Shown here: positions 9,699 through 19,682 of the stretch, in pieces
Layout of the letters: each line of letters opens with the position of its first letter
Numbering within the stretch: the stretch's first letter is position 1
From: Chloroflexota bacterium
GTDB taxonomy: Bacteria; Chloroflexota; Anaerolineae; Anaerolineales; E44-bin32
Direction: 5' to 3'
DNA: 40,153 nucleotides
NCBI GenBank assembly: GCA_024277995.1
Contig: JAJRUD010000232.1
Location: 1 to 40,153, forward strand
Program-made: the position numbers and the translations under genes
The notes under the pieces: model-generated
What the model saw: the letters and a program-made list of their open reading frames with translations, nothing else
Told to the model about the DNA's origin: nothing
The model's database searches: none

Positions 9699-12296
9699 AT
9701 GGTCGCAGGCAGTGCGATGGCGAAAGAGGTGGCCGCTCTACTGGAGCGCCACCGGGAGGCGATCGCCGACCGCTGGGCGGAGCGAGTGCAATCGCTCCCC
9801 GACTCTCATTACCAAGAAAGGCCTGTAGGTGAGCTGCGCGCCTCGACGATGAGAGGGTTGCGTGCCATCATCGAAGCTCTGACCACTGAATCATACACCG
9901 CGCTGGAAAACTATCTCACTGACGTCAGTCTCACCCGGCTGCGCATGGGATTCGACATCGCCGAGGTCATCGAGGCCTTGTTGCTCTTCGAGGTCTCGGC
10001 GTTGCCTATCATCTGGCAGACCTATGCCCCCGATTCCCCGCAGAGGCGTGAGGCTCATGAATTGATCGCCAGCTGTTCGCGCTGGATGGCCGGTCGCTTC
10101 GGCGCCCTGTATGCCGGAGAAGGCAATCGCATATTGCGCCGCGAGCAGCGCCGGACGGCTCTGATGCTGGATGCTGCCCGCGCCGCCAGCGGTTCGCTGG
10201 ACCTGGAGGAGGTTTTGCGGCGCGTGGCGCGCGGCATCGCCGAAGCGGTCGGTGTGCGGAATTGCGGCATCTACCTGCTGGACCCGGAAAAGGGGCTGCT
10301 GATGCCGACGGAGGGCAGGGCGGCACCGGAGATCATGGGTCCGGAATTCAGCGCGAGTTTCCTGGGGAGGCCGCTGGACCCGCGGCGGGATGCCTTCACC
10401 CGCGAAGTGCTGGAGGCCGGGCGGCCGGTCGTATGCCTGGACGCCGAGAGCGATCCGCGAACGGACAAGGAGCTGGTGCGGCTGCTGGGCCTGAAGTCGA
10501 TCCTGGCGGTGCCCTTCGTGGTCAAGGAGAGAGTGCTGGGCGTCGCTATGGTGAGCACCTTCGACGAGCCCTACGCCTTCAGCCAGGAGCAGATCGAGCT
10601 CGCCTGGGGCATCGCCAATGCGGTGGCTCTGGCCATCGAGAACGCGCGCCTCTATCAGACGGAGCAGGACCGGCACGCCGAGGCCGAGCGGCGCCGGCGG
10701 GTGGCTGAAGGCCTGCGGGAGATATTGGCGATCCTGAACTCGCAGCGCTCACCGGAGGAGATCCTGGATTGCGTCGTGGCCCAGGCCGGCGGGATGCTCG
10801 ACGCCGACGCGGTGAGCGTCTACCAGGCTCGACCGGAGGAGGGGGTGCTGCAATTGCGCGCCTCGCATGGGCTGGAGGAGGAACTGGTGGTGCCGCGCAT
10901 TCCCCTCGGGAAGGGGGCCGGCGGGCGGGCGGTGGTCGAAGGCCGGCCGGTGGCGGTGCCCGACAGCCTGGAAACCATTCCCGAGCGGGGAACTGAGCCC
11001 CTGTCGCCGGAGCGGCGCGATCTCCTGCAGCGTGTTGCGCGGCGTTATCGTGCCATGTTGGCCGTCCCGCTCATCGTGCAGGGCGAAGTGTACGGGGCGC
11101 TCACGCTGCGCTATCGTTCGCGGCGCGAATTCTCTCCGGAGGACGTTGCTCTGGCGAAGAGCTTCGGTGACCAGGTGGCCCTGGCCCTGGAGAACGCGCG
11201 CCTGCATCAGGAAGAGCAGGAGCGGCGACAGGAGCTGCAGACATTGCTGGACGTCGCCGCGGCGGCGAGCAGCTCGCTTGAGCTGGATGAGATGCTGCAG
11301 GCGACGCTGGATCGGCTGGTGGTTCTGGTGGGGGCCTCGCGTGCGGGCGTCATGCTGCGTGATGACTCCACGGGCGAATTGGTGCCCTACATGGTCCGAC
11401 CGCCGCGGCCGATCTCCCCGCAGGACATGGCTGAGTTGATCGGGGCCTGCCAGGGCGTGATAGCCAGCGGGCAACCGCTCTACATCCTCGACAGGGAGCA
11501 CCCGGAGCCCGGCGTGCTGTTGCCCCTGCGTTCGCATGGAGAGGTTCTGGGCGTCCTGGTGATCGTGGGGCCGGCCGGCAAGGCTTTCAGCGAGGTGCAA
11601 AGAGCGCTCTTCGAGGCCATCGCCGATCAGGTGGGTGTAGCGGTGGAGAAGGCCCGGCTCTACGCCAACGCCGAGGAGGCCGCTGCGGCCGCCGAACGCA
11701 GTCGCCTGGCGCGAGAGTTACACGACGCCGTGACGCAGACGCTGTTCTCCGCCAGCCTGATCGCCGAGGTGCTGCCGCGGCTCTGGGAGCGCGATCGTGA
11801 GGAAGGCCTGCGGCGCCTGGAGGAGCTGCGCGAACTCACGCGCGGCGCCCTGGCGGAGATGCGCTCGCTGCTTCACGAGCTGCGGCCCACCTCGCTGACG
11901 GAGGTGCCCCTGCCGGATCTGCTGCGCCAGCTTGCGGAAGCGGCCAGGGCGCGGGCCCGCCTCTCGGTGGAGGTGAGCGTGGAGGGAGAGTGCGCCTTTC
12001 CCCCCGACGTGCAGGTGGCGCTCTATCGCATCGCGCAGGAGGCGCTCAATAACGTGGCCAAGCACGCCGCGGCCAGGCAGGTGACGATCTGCCTGCAATG
12101 TGCTCTCTCGGGGGAGGTGGTGCTCGAAGTGCGCGATGACGGGATAGGGTTCGACCCCGGCGAGGTCTCGCCAGACCATCTGGGGCTGGGGATCATGCGG
12201 GAACGCGCCGAGTCCGTCGGTGCGCAATTCACAGTCAACAGCCAGGCCGGGCGGGGCACGACGGTGTCCGTCCGCTGGCGTCCCAGGGAAGGGTGA
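9699..12296 (+). CDS. NarL-type sensor histidine kinase with RsbR/RsbU-like N-terminal domain and three GAF domains
   Basis: N-terminal [17 protein letters not shown]... module; three GAF-like repeats; HisKA_3 [22 protein letters not shown]; HATPase [14 protein letters not shown]...DDGIGFDP...[13 protein letters not shown] 9699 preferred (GAGGAAA upstream); the ORF opens at 9648. Confidence 0.9.
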   Translation: MVAGSAMAKEVAALLERHREAIADRWAERVQSLPDSHYQERPVGELRASTMRGLRAIIEALTTESYTALENYLTDVSLTRLRMGFDIAEVIEALLLFEVSALPIIWQTYAPDSPQRREAHELIASCSRWMAGRFGALYAGEGNRILRREQRRTALMLDAARAASGSLDLEEVLRRVARGIAEAVGVRNCGIYLLDPEKGLLMPTEGRAAPEIMGPEFSASFLGRPLDPRRDAFTREVLEAGRPVVCLDAESDPRTDKELVRLLGLKSILAVPFVVKERVLGVAMVSTFDEPYAFSQEQIELAWGIANAVALAIENARLYQTEQDRHAEAERRRRVAEGLREILAILNSQRSPEEILDCVVAQAGGMLDADAVSVYQARPEEGVLQLRASHGLEEELVVPRIPLGKGAGGRAVVEGRPVAVPDSLETIPERGTEPLSPERRDLLQRVARRYRAMLAVPLIVQGEVYGALTLRYRSRREFSPEDVALAKSFGDQVALALENARLHQEEQERRQELQTLLDVAAAASSSLELDEMLQATLDRLVVLVGASRAGVMLRDDSTGELVPYMVRPPRPISPQDMAELIGACQGVIASGQPLYILDREHPEPGVLLPLRSHGEVLGVLVIVGPAGKAFSEVQRALFEAIADQVGVAVEKARLYANAEEAAAAAERSRLARELHDAVTQTLFSASLIAEVLPRLWERDREEGLRRLEELRELTRGALAEMRSLLHELRPTSLTEVPLPDLLRQLAEAARARARLSVEVSVEGECAFPPDVQVALYRIAQEALNNVAKHAAARQVTICLQCALSGEVVLEVRDDGIGFDPGEVSPDHLGLGIMRERAESVGAQFTVNSQAGRGTTVSVRWRPREG

Positions 12297-12946
12297 TAGG
12301 CACAATGGCCGAGTCAGATCGCATCCGCGTGCTCATCGTCGACGACCATGCCGTAGTCCGCAGCGGCCTGGCCAGTTTCCTGCTGGCCTTTGACGACCTG
12401 GAGCTGGCCGGTGAGGCCGCCAGCGGTGAGGCCGCGGTCCAGCTTTGCGAGAAGTCCCGGGTGGACGTGGTGCTGATGGACCTGGTGATGCCCGGCATGG
12501 ACGGCGCGCAGGCGACGGCTCTCATTCGTCAGCGCTGCCCCGAGGTGCAGGTGATCGCCCTCACCAGTTTCAAAGAGGAGGATCTGGTGCAGCGCGCCCT
12601 GCAGGCGGGCGCCATCGGCTATTTGCTCAAGAATGTGTCCGCCGAGGAGCTGGCCCAGGCCATCCGCGCCGCCAAAGCCGGCCGCCCGACGCTGGCCCCC
12701 GAGGCGGCCCAGGCGCTGATCCGGGCCACCACGAGACCGCCCGAGCTGGGCTTCGATTTGACGCCGCGCGAGCGGGAGGTGCTGGCCCTGATGGTGGAGG
12801 GCTTGAGCAACCCGGAGATCGCTGAACGGCTGGTGGTGAGCCGTTCTACGGTGAAATTCCACGTGAGCAGCATCCTCTCCAAGCTGGGCACCGCCAGCCG
12901 CACCGAGGCCGTGGCCCAGGCTTTGAAACACAACCTGGTGGACTGA
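12293..12946 (+). CDS. NarL/FixJ-family response regulator
   Basis: Receiver [14 protein letters not shown]...[12 protein letters not shown]...LKNVSAEEL; Lux[50 protein letters not shown] 12293 overlaps the kinase TGA (ATG 12305 is the alternative). Confidence 0.93.
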   Translation: MIGTMAESDRIRVLIVDDHAVVRSGLASFLLAFDDLELAGEAASGEAAVQLCEKSRVDVVLMDLVMPGMDGAQATALIRQRCPEVQVIALTSFKEEDLVQRALQAGAIGYLLKNVSAEELAQAIRAAKAGRPTLAPEAAQALIRATTRPPELGFDLTPREREVLALMVEGLSNPEIAERLVVSRSTVKFHVSSILSKLGTASRTEAVAQALKHNLVD

Positions 12947-12961
12947 CGGCCGGACTGCTGG

Positions 12962-13147
12962 GCTGCGAGAGCGGAGTCCGCAGGCCCGGCTCTGAGGCGG
13001 TATGCGGTGGTGGTGCGTTGAATGGTGAGAAGAGGCCGCCGGCTGCCTGGGGTGCGAGGGCGGAGTCCGCAGGCTTGCCTGCGATCCGCGGCGCAGCCGC
13101 GGGGCTGAGGCGATACGCCGTGATGACGCGCTGGGTGGTGGGAATGG
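12962..13147 (+). repeat. Imperfect two-copy intergenic repeat
   Basis: TGCGAG[A/G]GCGGAGTCCGCAGGC...CTGAGGCG[G/A]TA[T/C]GC[G/C]GTG in both copies (about 12962-13024 and 13052-13147); copy 2 carries an extra CCGCGGC-GCA-GCCGCGG hairpin. Confidence 0.75.
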
Positions 13148-13162
13148 TCCCCCGGCTACGCT

Positions 13163-13190
13163 GGAGCCCGGCGGGGAGCCGCCGGGCTCC
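13163..13190 (+). repeat. 12-bp perfect-stem inverted repeat
   Basis: GGAGCCCGGCGG-GGAG-CCGCCGGGCTCC. Confidence 0.8.
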
Positions 13191-13256
13191 TGGAATCGTG
13201 TCAGGGTTTGGGATGGCTGGCCTCTTCTGACAAGACCCCCCATCTGGCCAGGTAGT

Positions 13257-13296
13257 GACCTCCCCGGTTGCCGAATGCAACCGGGGAGGTCTTTCT
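13257..13296 (+). terminator. Strong terminator-like hairpin (15-bp perfect stem)
   Basis: GACCTCCCCGGTTGC-CGAAT-GCAACCGGGGAGGTC followed by TTTCT. Confidence 0.85.
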
Positions 13297-13345
13297 GTAG
13301 AGTACGTGTGAGGACGGCGAGAACAGAAGACTTGGAGGATGGGCT

Positions 13346-13876
13346 ATGCAGGCCTCGATGGAGAACCATGCGCTAGTGGCCTTCGCGAGCAAACACGGCG
13401 CGACGGCGGAGATCGCCGAGCGTATCGGACAGGTGCTGCGTCAGGCTGGCTTGCCGGTCGACGTGCTGCCTGTGGAACGCGTCGGCGATCTGGCGCTGTA
13501 CCAGGCCGTCGTGCTGGGCAGCGCGGTCTACGCAGGCCAGTGGCGCAAGGAGGCGATCCGGTTCCTGGAGGCCAGAGAGGCGGAGCTGGCGCAGCGTGCC
13601 GTATGGCTCTTTTCCAGCGGACCCACAGGCGAGGGTGACCCCGTTGAGCTGATGAACGGCTGGCGTTTCCCCGAGGCGCAGCGACCCATCGCCGAGCGCA
13701 TCCAGCCGCGCGACATCGCCTTTTTTCATGGGGCCCTGGTTGAGGAGAGACTCAGCCTGGCCGAGAGGCTGATCGTGAAAGGCGTCAAGGCGCCGCTGGG
13801 TGATTTCCGGGATTGGGAGGGCATCACTTCTTGGGCAGTGGGCGTGGCCGACGCGCTGAAACAAGGGGGTTCGTAG
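13346..13876 (+). CDS. Flavodoxin-domain protein (HemG/protoporphyrinogen-oxidase-like flavodoxin fold)
   Basis: ALVAFASKHGATAEIAERIGQVLRQAG...YQAVVLGSAVYAGQWRKEAIRFL...WLFSSGPTGEG. Confidence 0.82.
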   Translation: MQASMENHALVAFASKHGATAEIAERIGQVLRQAGLPVDVLPVERVGDLALYQAVVLGSAVYAGQWRKEAIRFLEAREAELAQRAVWLFSSGPTGEGDPVELMNGWRFPEAQRPIAERIQPRDIAFFHGALVEERLSLAERLIVKGVKAPLGDFRDWEGITSWAVGVADALKQGGS

Positions 13877-13936
13877 GTGCTTACGCCGGGGAATGTGCCG
13901 CCCAGATCGAGTGCCGGGCTTGAGAAAAGGCGCAAG

Positions 13937-16213
13937 ATGACGAGTCAGACGTATCGTAAGCAGCGGCTGTTCAAACGCATCGCTGGGCGGCTGCAGTGGG
14001 CATGGAAGGGCGTTGCTCCTGGCCCAAGGGCCTGGCGCGGGGCAGCGTGGGGCGCGCTCGTCGCCCTGGCCTCGATCCTGCTGGCGACGGCCTATGGCCT
14101 GTTCGCTCCCGCAGGAATGCTGCGTTTCGCCGTCGGCACGTCGCTCTTGCTGGGCGCGATCGCGCTGGCCGGAGGCCTGGTGGTGCTGGCCTGGCGCCTC
14201 TTGCAGGGCCTTCCAGCCTTCTACCTCTGGGTCCTGGCCTGTACGGTGACGGCCTTCGGCCTGCTGGCCCTCTTTGCGCTGCCCGTGGTGTTCGGCTTGC
14301 TGGCCTTCGTCTTCGGTGCCATGGCCCTCGCCTCACTCTTGGGCGCCGGCCTGGGGGCGTTGGCGCGCCGCGGCAGGCGGGAGACGGGCAGATTGCGGCG
14401 AGCTATCGCAGTCGCCGGATTGGCGCTGGGCGGGGTGGGGCTGGCATGGGGCGGTCTCTGGTTCCTGGGGGATGGCTCGCCGGCGGTGATGGCGCCGCGC
14501 GCGGCTTCGGCAGTCGAACCGCTGGACGCACCCGATCCTTCGCAACCGGGACCATACACCATACGTACCCTGTTCTACGGAAGCGGGCAGGACCGCCATC
14601 GCCCCGAGTATGGTGTGGACGCGAACCTGCTCACGGCCTCCGTGGACGGGTCGGCCCTGGCGGGACGATGGACTGGCCTGCGGACGGGCTACTGGGGCTT
14701 CGGCCCCGACGCGTTGCCGCTCAATGGGAGGGTGTGGTACCCGCGAGGCAATGGTCCTTTCCCGCTGGTGTTGATCGCGCACGGCAACCACGAGATGGAA
14801 GACTATTCGGATGCGGGCTACGCCTACCTGGCCGAACTGTTGGCCAGCCGCGGTTTCATCGTGGTCTCGGTGGACCAGAACTTCCTCAACCTCTCTCCCT
14901 TTGCCGACGCGCTGGTCTTCACGCCCTCGAAGGATGAAAACGACCTGCGGGGCTGGCTGCTGCTTGAGCACCTGCGGGTGTGGCGCGAGTGGAGCACGAC
15001 CCCGGGCAACCCCTTCTACAGGAATGTGGATCTGAGCAACGTGGCCTTGATGGGCCACTCGCGGGGCGGCGAGGCGGTGGCTGTGGCGACCGTATTCAAC
15101 CGGCTGCCATATTACCCGGACGACGCGAGCGTGCGCTTCGATTATGGATTCGGCATCCGTTCGCTGGTGGCCATCGCGCCGGTGGACGGCCAATACCGAC
15201 CGGCCGGCCGTGAGATGGTGCTGGAGGATGTGAATTACCTCGTCCTGCACGGAGTGCACGACATGGACGTGGTCTCTTTCGCAGGAGCCAGGCAGTACGC
15301 GCGCGTGCGCTTCACCGATGGGGGGAACTGGTTCAAGGCGGCGCTGTACATCTACGGCGCCAACCACGGGCAGTTCAATTCCTCCTGGGGGCGCAAGGAC
15401 CTCTTCGAGCCGTTGATGCGGGTGTTCGACCTGCAGCAGCTCATGCCAGCCGAGCAGCAGGAGCACATCGCCCAGGTCTATATCAGCGCGTTCCTCGAGG
15501 CCACCCTGCATGATGAATCAGCCTATTGGCCCCTCTTCCGCGATCATCGCCGGGCGCGGCAGTGGCTGCCGGACACGATCTACGTCAGCCAGTACGAGGA
15601 CGCGGCCACGCATCTGGTGAGCACGTATCAGGAGGACGTCAACCTGGTGACGACCACGCTGCCGGGAGGCGTGCAGCAGGGCGAGAACCTGGCCCTCTGG
15701 CGGGAGCAGCTGGTGGGGGCAAAGTGGGGCGACATGGGCAACCACGCGGTCTACCTGGGCTGGGAGGCGGCAAGCGCGGCCTCGCCGGCCAGCTATGCCA
15801 TCCGTCTGCCTGAGCGCGGCCTGAGTTTGACTCGCAAGAGCATCCTGGTCATGGCGCTGGCCGAGGTGAAGGCGGACCCTGCCATGGAGAAGGCAGAAGC
15901 GGGACCGCCGGACGCACGCGGGCCGATCGACTTCACGCTGGAATTGGTGGACGGAGCCGGGGAGAGGGCCCGCCTGCCGCTGAGCCACTTTGCGTTCTTG
16001 TGGCCGCAATTGGAGGGGCGGATCGGCAAAGCGGCCTTCATGTCGCCGCTGCCTGCGTCGGAGGTGGTGTTCCAGCATTTCGAATTGCCGTTGGCAGACT
16101 TCGCGGCGGCGAACCCCGCCTTCGACCCTGCCGGGCTGGCCCAGGTGCGTCTTATCTTCGACCGCACCCCGGCGGGAACCATCGCCCTGGACGATGTCGG
16201 CTTCCGTGATTGA
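13937..16213 (+). CDS. Membrane-anchored alpha/beta hydrolase (chlorophyllase/lipase-like) with C-terminal beta-rich domain
   Basis: Several N-terminal TM helices; FPLVLIAHGNHE, GHSRGGEAV nucleophile elbow, HG..H late motifs; C-terminal ...IALDDVGFRD. ORF can open at GTG 13877; ATG 13937 has a better RBS. Confidence 0.75.
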   Translation: MTSQTYRKQRLFKRIAGRLQWAWKGVAPGPRAWRGAAWGALVALASILLATAYGLFAPAGMLRFAVGTSLLLGAIALAGGLVVLAWRLLQGLPAFYLWVLACTVTAFGLLALFALPVVFGLLAFVFGAMALASLLGAGLGALARRGRRETGRLRRAIAVAGLALGGVGLAWGGLWFLGDGSPAVMAPRAASAVEPLDAPDPSQPGPYTIRTLFYGSGQDRHRPEYGVDANLLTASVDGSALAGRWTGLRTGYWGFGPDALPLNGRVWYPRGNGPFPLVLIAHGNHEMEDYSDAGYAYLAELLASRGFIVVSVDQNFLNLSPFADALVFTPSKDENDLRGWLLLEHLRVWREWSTTPGNPFYRNVDLSNVALMGHSRGGEAVAVATVFNRLPYYPDDASVRFDYGFGIRSLVAIAPVDGQYRPAGREMVLEDVNYLVLHGVHDMDVVSFAGARQYARVRFTDGGNWFKAALYIYGANHGQFNSSWGRKDLFEPLMRVFDLQQLMPAEQQEHIAQVYISAFLEATLHDESAYWPLFRDHRRARQWLPDTIYVSQYEDAATHLVSTYQEDVNLVTTTLPGGVQQGENLALWREQLVGAKWGDMGNHAVYLGWEAASAASPASYAIRLPERGLSLTRKSILVMALAEVKADPAMEKAEAGPPDARGPIDFTLELVDGAGERARLPLSHFAFLWPQLEGRIGKAAFMSPLPASEVVFQHFELPLADFAAANPAFDPAGLAQVRLIFDRTPAGTIALDDVGFRD

Positions 16214-16226
16214 GAGGAAGGGAACG

Positions 16227-16652
16227 ATGAAACGCATTCTGTTGTCACTGGTGCTCGCGGCGCATGGCCTGATCCACCTGCTTGGCTTCGTCGTGAACTG
16301 GCAATTGGCCGCGCTGGCGGAGATGCCCTACAAGACCATCCTGCTTGCCGGTCTCCTGGATGTCGGAGAGGCGGGCATCCGTGCGGTCGGCGTGCTCTGG
16401 CTGCTGGCGGCCGTCGGCTTCGCGATCGCAGGCGTCGCCCTGCTGGCGCGGCGCCGCTGGTGGAGAGCGCTTGCGCTTTGGGTGACGCCCTTCTCGCTGG
16501 CGCTCTGCATCCTTGGCTGGCCCGACTCGCAGTTCGGTCTGTGGGTAAACCTGGGGCTGTTGATCTATCTGTTCCTGGGCGGCGGGAGGCGTTGGTCTCT
16601 GGAGCATCGCAGGACCGTGCTGAGCGTGACGGGCGGAAGGGGCCTGTCGTGA
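16227..16652 (+). CDS. Multi-TM membrane protein of unknown function
   Basis: AGAGGAAGGGAACG-ATG; about four hydrophobic helices ([22 protein letters not shown]...). Confidence 0.72.
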   Translation: MKRILLSLVLAAHGLIHLLGFVVNWQLAALAEMPYKTILLAGLLDVGEAGIRAVGVLWLLAAVGFAIAGVALLARRRWWRALALWVTPFSLALCILGWPDSQFGLWVNLGLLIYLFLGGGRRWSLEHRRTVLSVTGGRGLS

Positions 16653-17482
16653 GCCGCGCGATGGAGGTGATGGCGATCATCCTCGGCCTGCTGGTGCTCT
16701 TGGCGGGTGCCCTCTGGCTGGGGCTTCGGGTGGAGCCGGCGCCTTACCCCGCCCATGAGGGCGATGCGCCGGCCGTGGAGACCATCGCGCTGCCGGGGGA
16801 TTTGCCGGCGCCCGTCGCCCGCTACTTCAGGACCATCATAGGCGATCAGATCCCGCTCGTCCAGACGGCGGTGGTCTCGGGACGGGCCAGGCTGCGGCTC
16901 TTCGGCCTGCGCTTTCCGGCGCGCTTCCGGTTTGTCTATCTGGCCGGTCGGGCTTACCGGCACGACATCGAGGTCACCTTCTTCGGCCGTCCGCTGATGA
17001 AGGTGCACGAGGTCTACCACGATGGCAAGGCCCGCCTGGAGTTGCCCTTCGGGGTGATCGAGGGGGAGCCGAAGGTGGACGCGGCTGCCAACCTGGGCCT
17101 GTGGGGCGAGTCGATCTGGCTGCCCTCGATCCTGGTGACCGACCGGCGCGTGCGCTGGGAGGCCATCGATGGGACCAGCGCCCGCCTGATCGTGCCTCTG
17201 GGTGATGATGAGGAAGACCGTTTTACGGCGACCTTCGACCCGCAGAGCGGGCTGCTCGTCAGCCTGGAGGCCATGCGCTGGAAGGACCCCGACAGCGAGA
17301 CGAAGCTGCGCTGGAGCAACGTGCCGCTTGGGTGGCGGTCCTTCCACGGGGTAATGATCCCCTCACCGGCCTCCACCACCTGGCAGGACGAGGGGGCGCC
17401 CTGGGCCGTGTGGACCATCGAGCAGGTGGTCTACAACGTGGACGTCACCGACTACTTCGAGACGAGGGGAGAACAGGAGTGA
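16649..17482 (+). CDS. DUF6544/DUF6920-like membrane-anchored protein
   Basis: GTGA overlap with the previous stop; N-terminal [14 protein letters not shown]...GRARLRLFG...[14 protein letters not shown]... recalled as this family. Confidence 0.6.
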   Translation: MSRAMEVMAIILGLLVLLAGALWLGLRVEPAPYPAHEGDAPAVETIALPGDLPAPVARYFRTIIGDQIPLVQTAVVSGRARLRLFGLRFPARFRFVYLAGRAYRHDIEVTFFGRPLMKVHEVYHDGKARLELPFGVIEGEPKVDAAANLGLWGESIWLPSILVTDRRVRWEAIDGTSARLIVPLGDDEEDRFTATFDPQSGLLVSLEAMRWKDPDSETKLRWSNVPLGWRSFHGVMIPSPASTTWQDEGAPWAVWTIEQVVYNVDVTDYFETRGEQE

Positions 17483-17485
17483 CCA

Positions 17486-18460
17486 ATGGAGAAGGTGAGA
17501 GTGGGCTGGCTGCTCGCCGCCGCGCTGGGAGCCTTGCTCACGGTGATCTACCTGCGCTTTCGCCGCGACCTGCGTGCGGCCCGTGAGCGGCTGCAAGAGG
17601 GCCGCAGCCGGGTCGTGGCGACGGACTGCGGGCCCATCGAATATGCAACCCTCGGTGACGGTTATCCCGTGCTGATGGTGCACGGCATCTTCGGCGGCTT
17701 CGACCAGGGCCTCGTCACGGCGCGGGGCCAGTTGGAGGAGGGATTCCGAGCCATTGCTCCCTCCCGTTTCGGTTACCTGCGCACGCCGCTGCCTGCGGGT
17801 GCCTCGCCCGCCGCACAGGCCGACGCGTTCGAGTGCCTGCTCGATGCGCTGGATGTCGAGCGGGCGGCGATCATAGCCACCTCCGCCGGGGGCACCTCGG
17901 CCATTCAGTTTGCCCTGCGCCATCCCGACCGCTGCCGGGCCCTGGTGCTCGTTTCCTCCAACGCTCCCGGAGAGAGCCAGGCGGCGCTGCCGCCCAGGCC
18001 GTTGGCGGAGGCGCTCTTCAGGTCCGACTTCGTCTTCTGGATGCTGACGACCTACTTCCGGTCGGGGATGATGTCCATAATGGGTGTGCCGAAGGGCTTC
18101 GAGGTGACGCCTCAGGATGAAGCCGACGTTGCTGAGACGATGGGAACTATCCTGCCCGTCAACCCGCGCGCCGATGGGGCGCTCTTCGACATGTACGTCT
18201 CGAACCCGGACATCAACGCGGGCTATCCGCTGGAGGAAATAGAGGTTCCCGTGCTGATCATTCACGCCGTGGACGATCCGCTGGCGAGCTATGACAACGC
18301 GCGCGCGATGGTGCAGAGGATCCCCGATGCACGCCTGATCACGGTGCAGAGCGGAGGCCACATGTTGCTCGGGCACGCGGAGAGGATCAGAACGGAGATC
18401 GCGGGCTTCCTGCGGCGGCAAACTTCCACCCGCCCCCAGGCCCGCCGCGTCCGTGAATGA
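17486..18460 (+). CDS. Alpha/beta fold hydrolase
   Basis: PVLMVHGIFGG, IIATSAGGTSAIQFALRHPDRCRALVLVSSNAPG, VLIIHAVDDPLASY, GGHMLLGH; N-terminal TM anchor. Confidence 0.88.
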   Translation: MEKVRVGWLLAAALGALLTVIYLRFRRDLRAARERLQEGRSRVVATDCGPIEYATLGDGYPVLMVHGIFGGFDQGLVTARGQLEEGFRAIAPSRFGYLRTPLPAGASPAAQADAFECLLDALDVERAAIIATSAGGTSAIQFALRHPDRCRALVLVSSNAPGESQAALPPRPLAEALFRSDFVFWMLTTYFRSGMMSIMGVPKGFEVTPQDEADVAETMGTILPVNPRADGALFDMYVSNPDINAGYPLEEIEVPVLIIHAVDDPLASYDNARAMVQRIPDARLITVQSGGHMLLGHAERIRTEIAGFLRRQTSTRPQARRVRE

Positions 18461-18503
18461 CGGGCCGATCACTATGATCCGGGCTCCAGAAAGGAGGGAA
18501 ACG

Positions 18504-19478
18504 ATGGCTGAAGAAAGGCACCGTAATGCTTCTGCCGCCGGTGCCCTGGGAGTGCTGTGGCGCAGCCTTGTGACCGGTCTGGGCTTCACCCTGGCCATCA
18601 TGACTGGCGGGATGGCCGCTCAGGCCCTGGGCCTGCCCCTGCCGGATGTGGCTGGCAGGGTGGATCCGACCCAGGTCCTGCTCACCACCTTCCTGGCCGG
18701 CCTTGTGATCGGCCTGGCCCTGGGGCCGCTCTCGGCCCGGCTGGCTCTGCCCACCGCCCAGCGTGCTGGCCTGCTTTTCGTGCTGATCTTCGTGTTGAAC
18801 AGCGTAGTCAGCGTGCTCGAAGCCCTCTTCTTTACCACCATCCCTGCGGCTGAGCACCTCTATGGCCTGGTGACCTCGGCTGTCGGCGACGCTGGCCTGG
18901 CATCCCTGCTGGCCTTGCTCTTCCGGCCGCCGTCCGTGGAGCAGGGGCTGGCCATGGCGCTGCGTGAGGCCCTCTCCGTGCGACGCTGGACCTCTTGGGT
19001 CTGGCGATCGGGGCTGGCAGCGCTGCTCTACCTGCCCATCTACTTTTTCTTCGGCATGCTCATCTACCCTCTCGTCCGTACCTACTATGAGGATCCGGCT
19101 CTGGGCCTGAGCCTGGCAGTGCCGGGGTTTGGGGTGATCCTTCCCCTGGAAGTGGGCCGCGGGCTGCTCTTCGTCCTGACGGCGTTTCCCTTGATCGCCG
19201 TCCTGCGCCGCTCCCGGCGGTCGCTGGCCTTCTGGTTAGGGATGACTATCACCGTGCTGAGCGGTGTGACGCCCATGCTGCAGGCCGGTTGGTTTCCGCC
19301 AATTATGCGTATGGTACATGGCCTGGAGCTCACGGCGGACTCGATCCTGCATGCGCTCGTCATCGTCTGGCTCCTGGCTGCGCCAGCCGGAGAATCGGCA
19401 AGAACTTCCTTATCAGCCGCGAGAAGCTGGGTATCTGGAGGATCTGTCCCTTCGCTTACGGAGGGAAAGTATGCCTGA
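18504..19478 (+). CDS. Multi-TM membrane protein (paralogue of 33263-34153)
   Basis: AAAGGAGGGAAACG-ATG; C-terminal half GLAALLYLPIYFFFGMLIYPLVRTYYEDPALGLSLAVPGFGVILPLEVGRGLLFVL... aligns by eye with the gene at 33263. Confidence 0.8.
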   Translation: MAEERHRNASAAGALGVLWRSLVTGLGFTLAIMTGGMAAQALGLPLPDVAGRVDPTQVLLTTFLAGLVIGLALGPLSARLALPTAQRAGLLFVLIFVLNSVVSVLEALFFTTIPAAEHLYGLVTSAVGDAGLASLLALLFRPPSVEQGLAMALREALSVRRWTSWVWRSGLAALLYLPIYFFFGMLIYPLVRTYYEDPALGLSLAVPGFGVILPLEVGRGLLFVLTAFPLIAVLRRSRRSLAFWLGMTITVLSGVTPMLQAGWFPPIMRMVHGLELTADSILHALVIVWLLAAPAGESARTSLSAARSWVSGGSVPSLTEGKYA

Positions 19479-19665
19479 TGATTGGATGGTCACCCCGGGC
19501 CGCGATAGCGCGCATGCCGTTGGGCTTCCAGGGGATGGATGTCTCTCAGTTCGTCCTGGCCAGGAGGTCAAGAGAAGCACCCGTTCCTGCCGTTATCCTG
19601 AGGCACCGGAAAAAGCATTCGCCGGATCGGCTGCCAACAGGATGGAATTAGAGATGGCAGCGTGA
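19471..19665 (+). CDS. Doubtful small ORF
   Basis: GGAGGGAAAGT-ATG overlapping the previous gene by 8 nt; no recognisable sequence. Confidence 0.2.
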   Translation: MPDDWMVTPGRDSAHAVGLPGDGCLSVRPGQEVKRSTRSCRYPEAPEKAFAGSAANRMELEMAA

Positions 19666-19682
19666 TAGGCGCGGAGGCAGAT

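Noticed and set aside
12962-13147. CRISPR-like or tandem array
   Set aside because: Only two imperfect copies of unequal length, no regular spacers, no cas genes.
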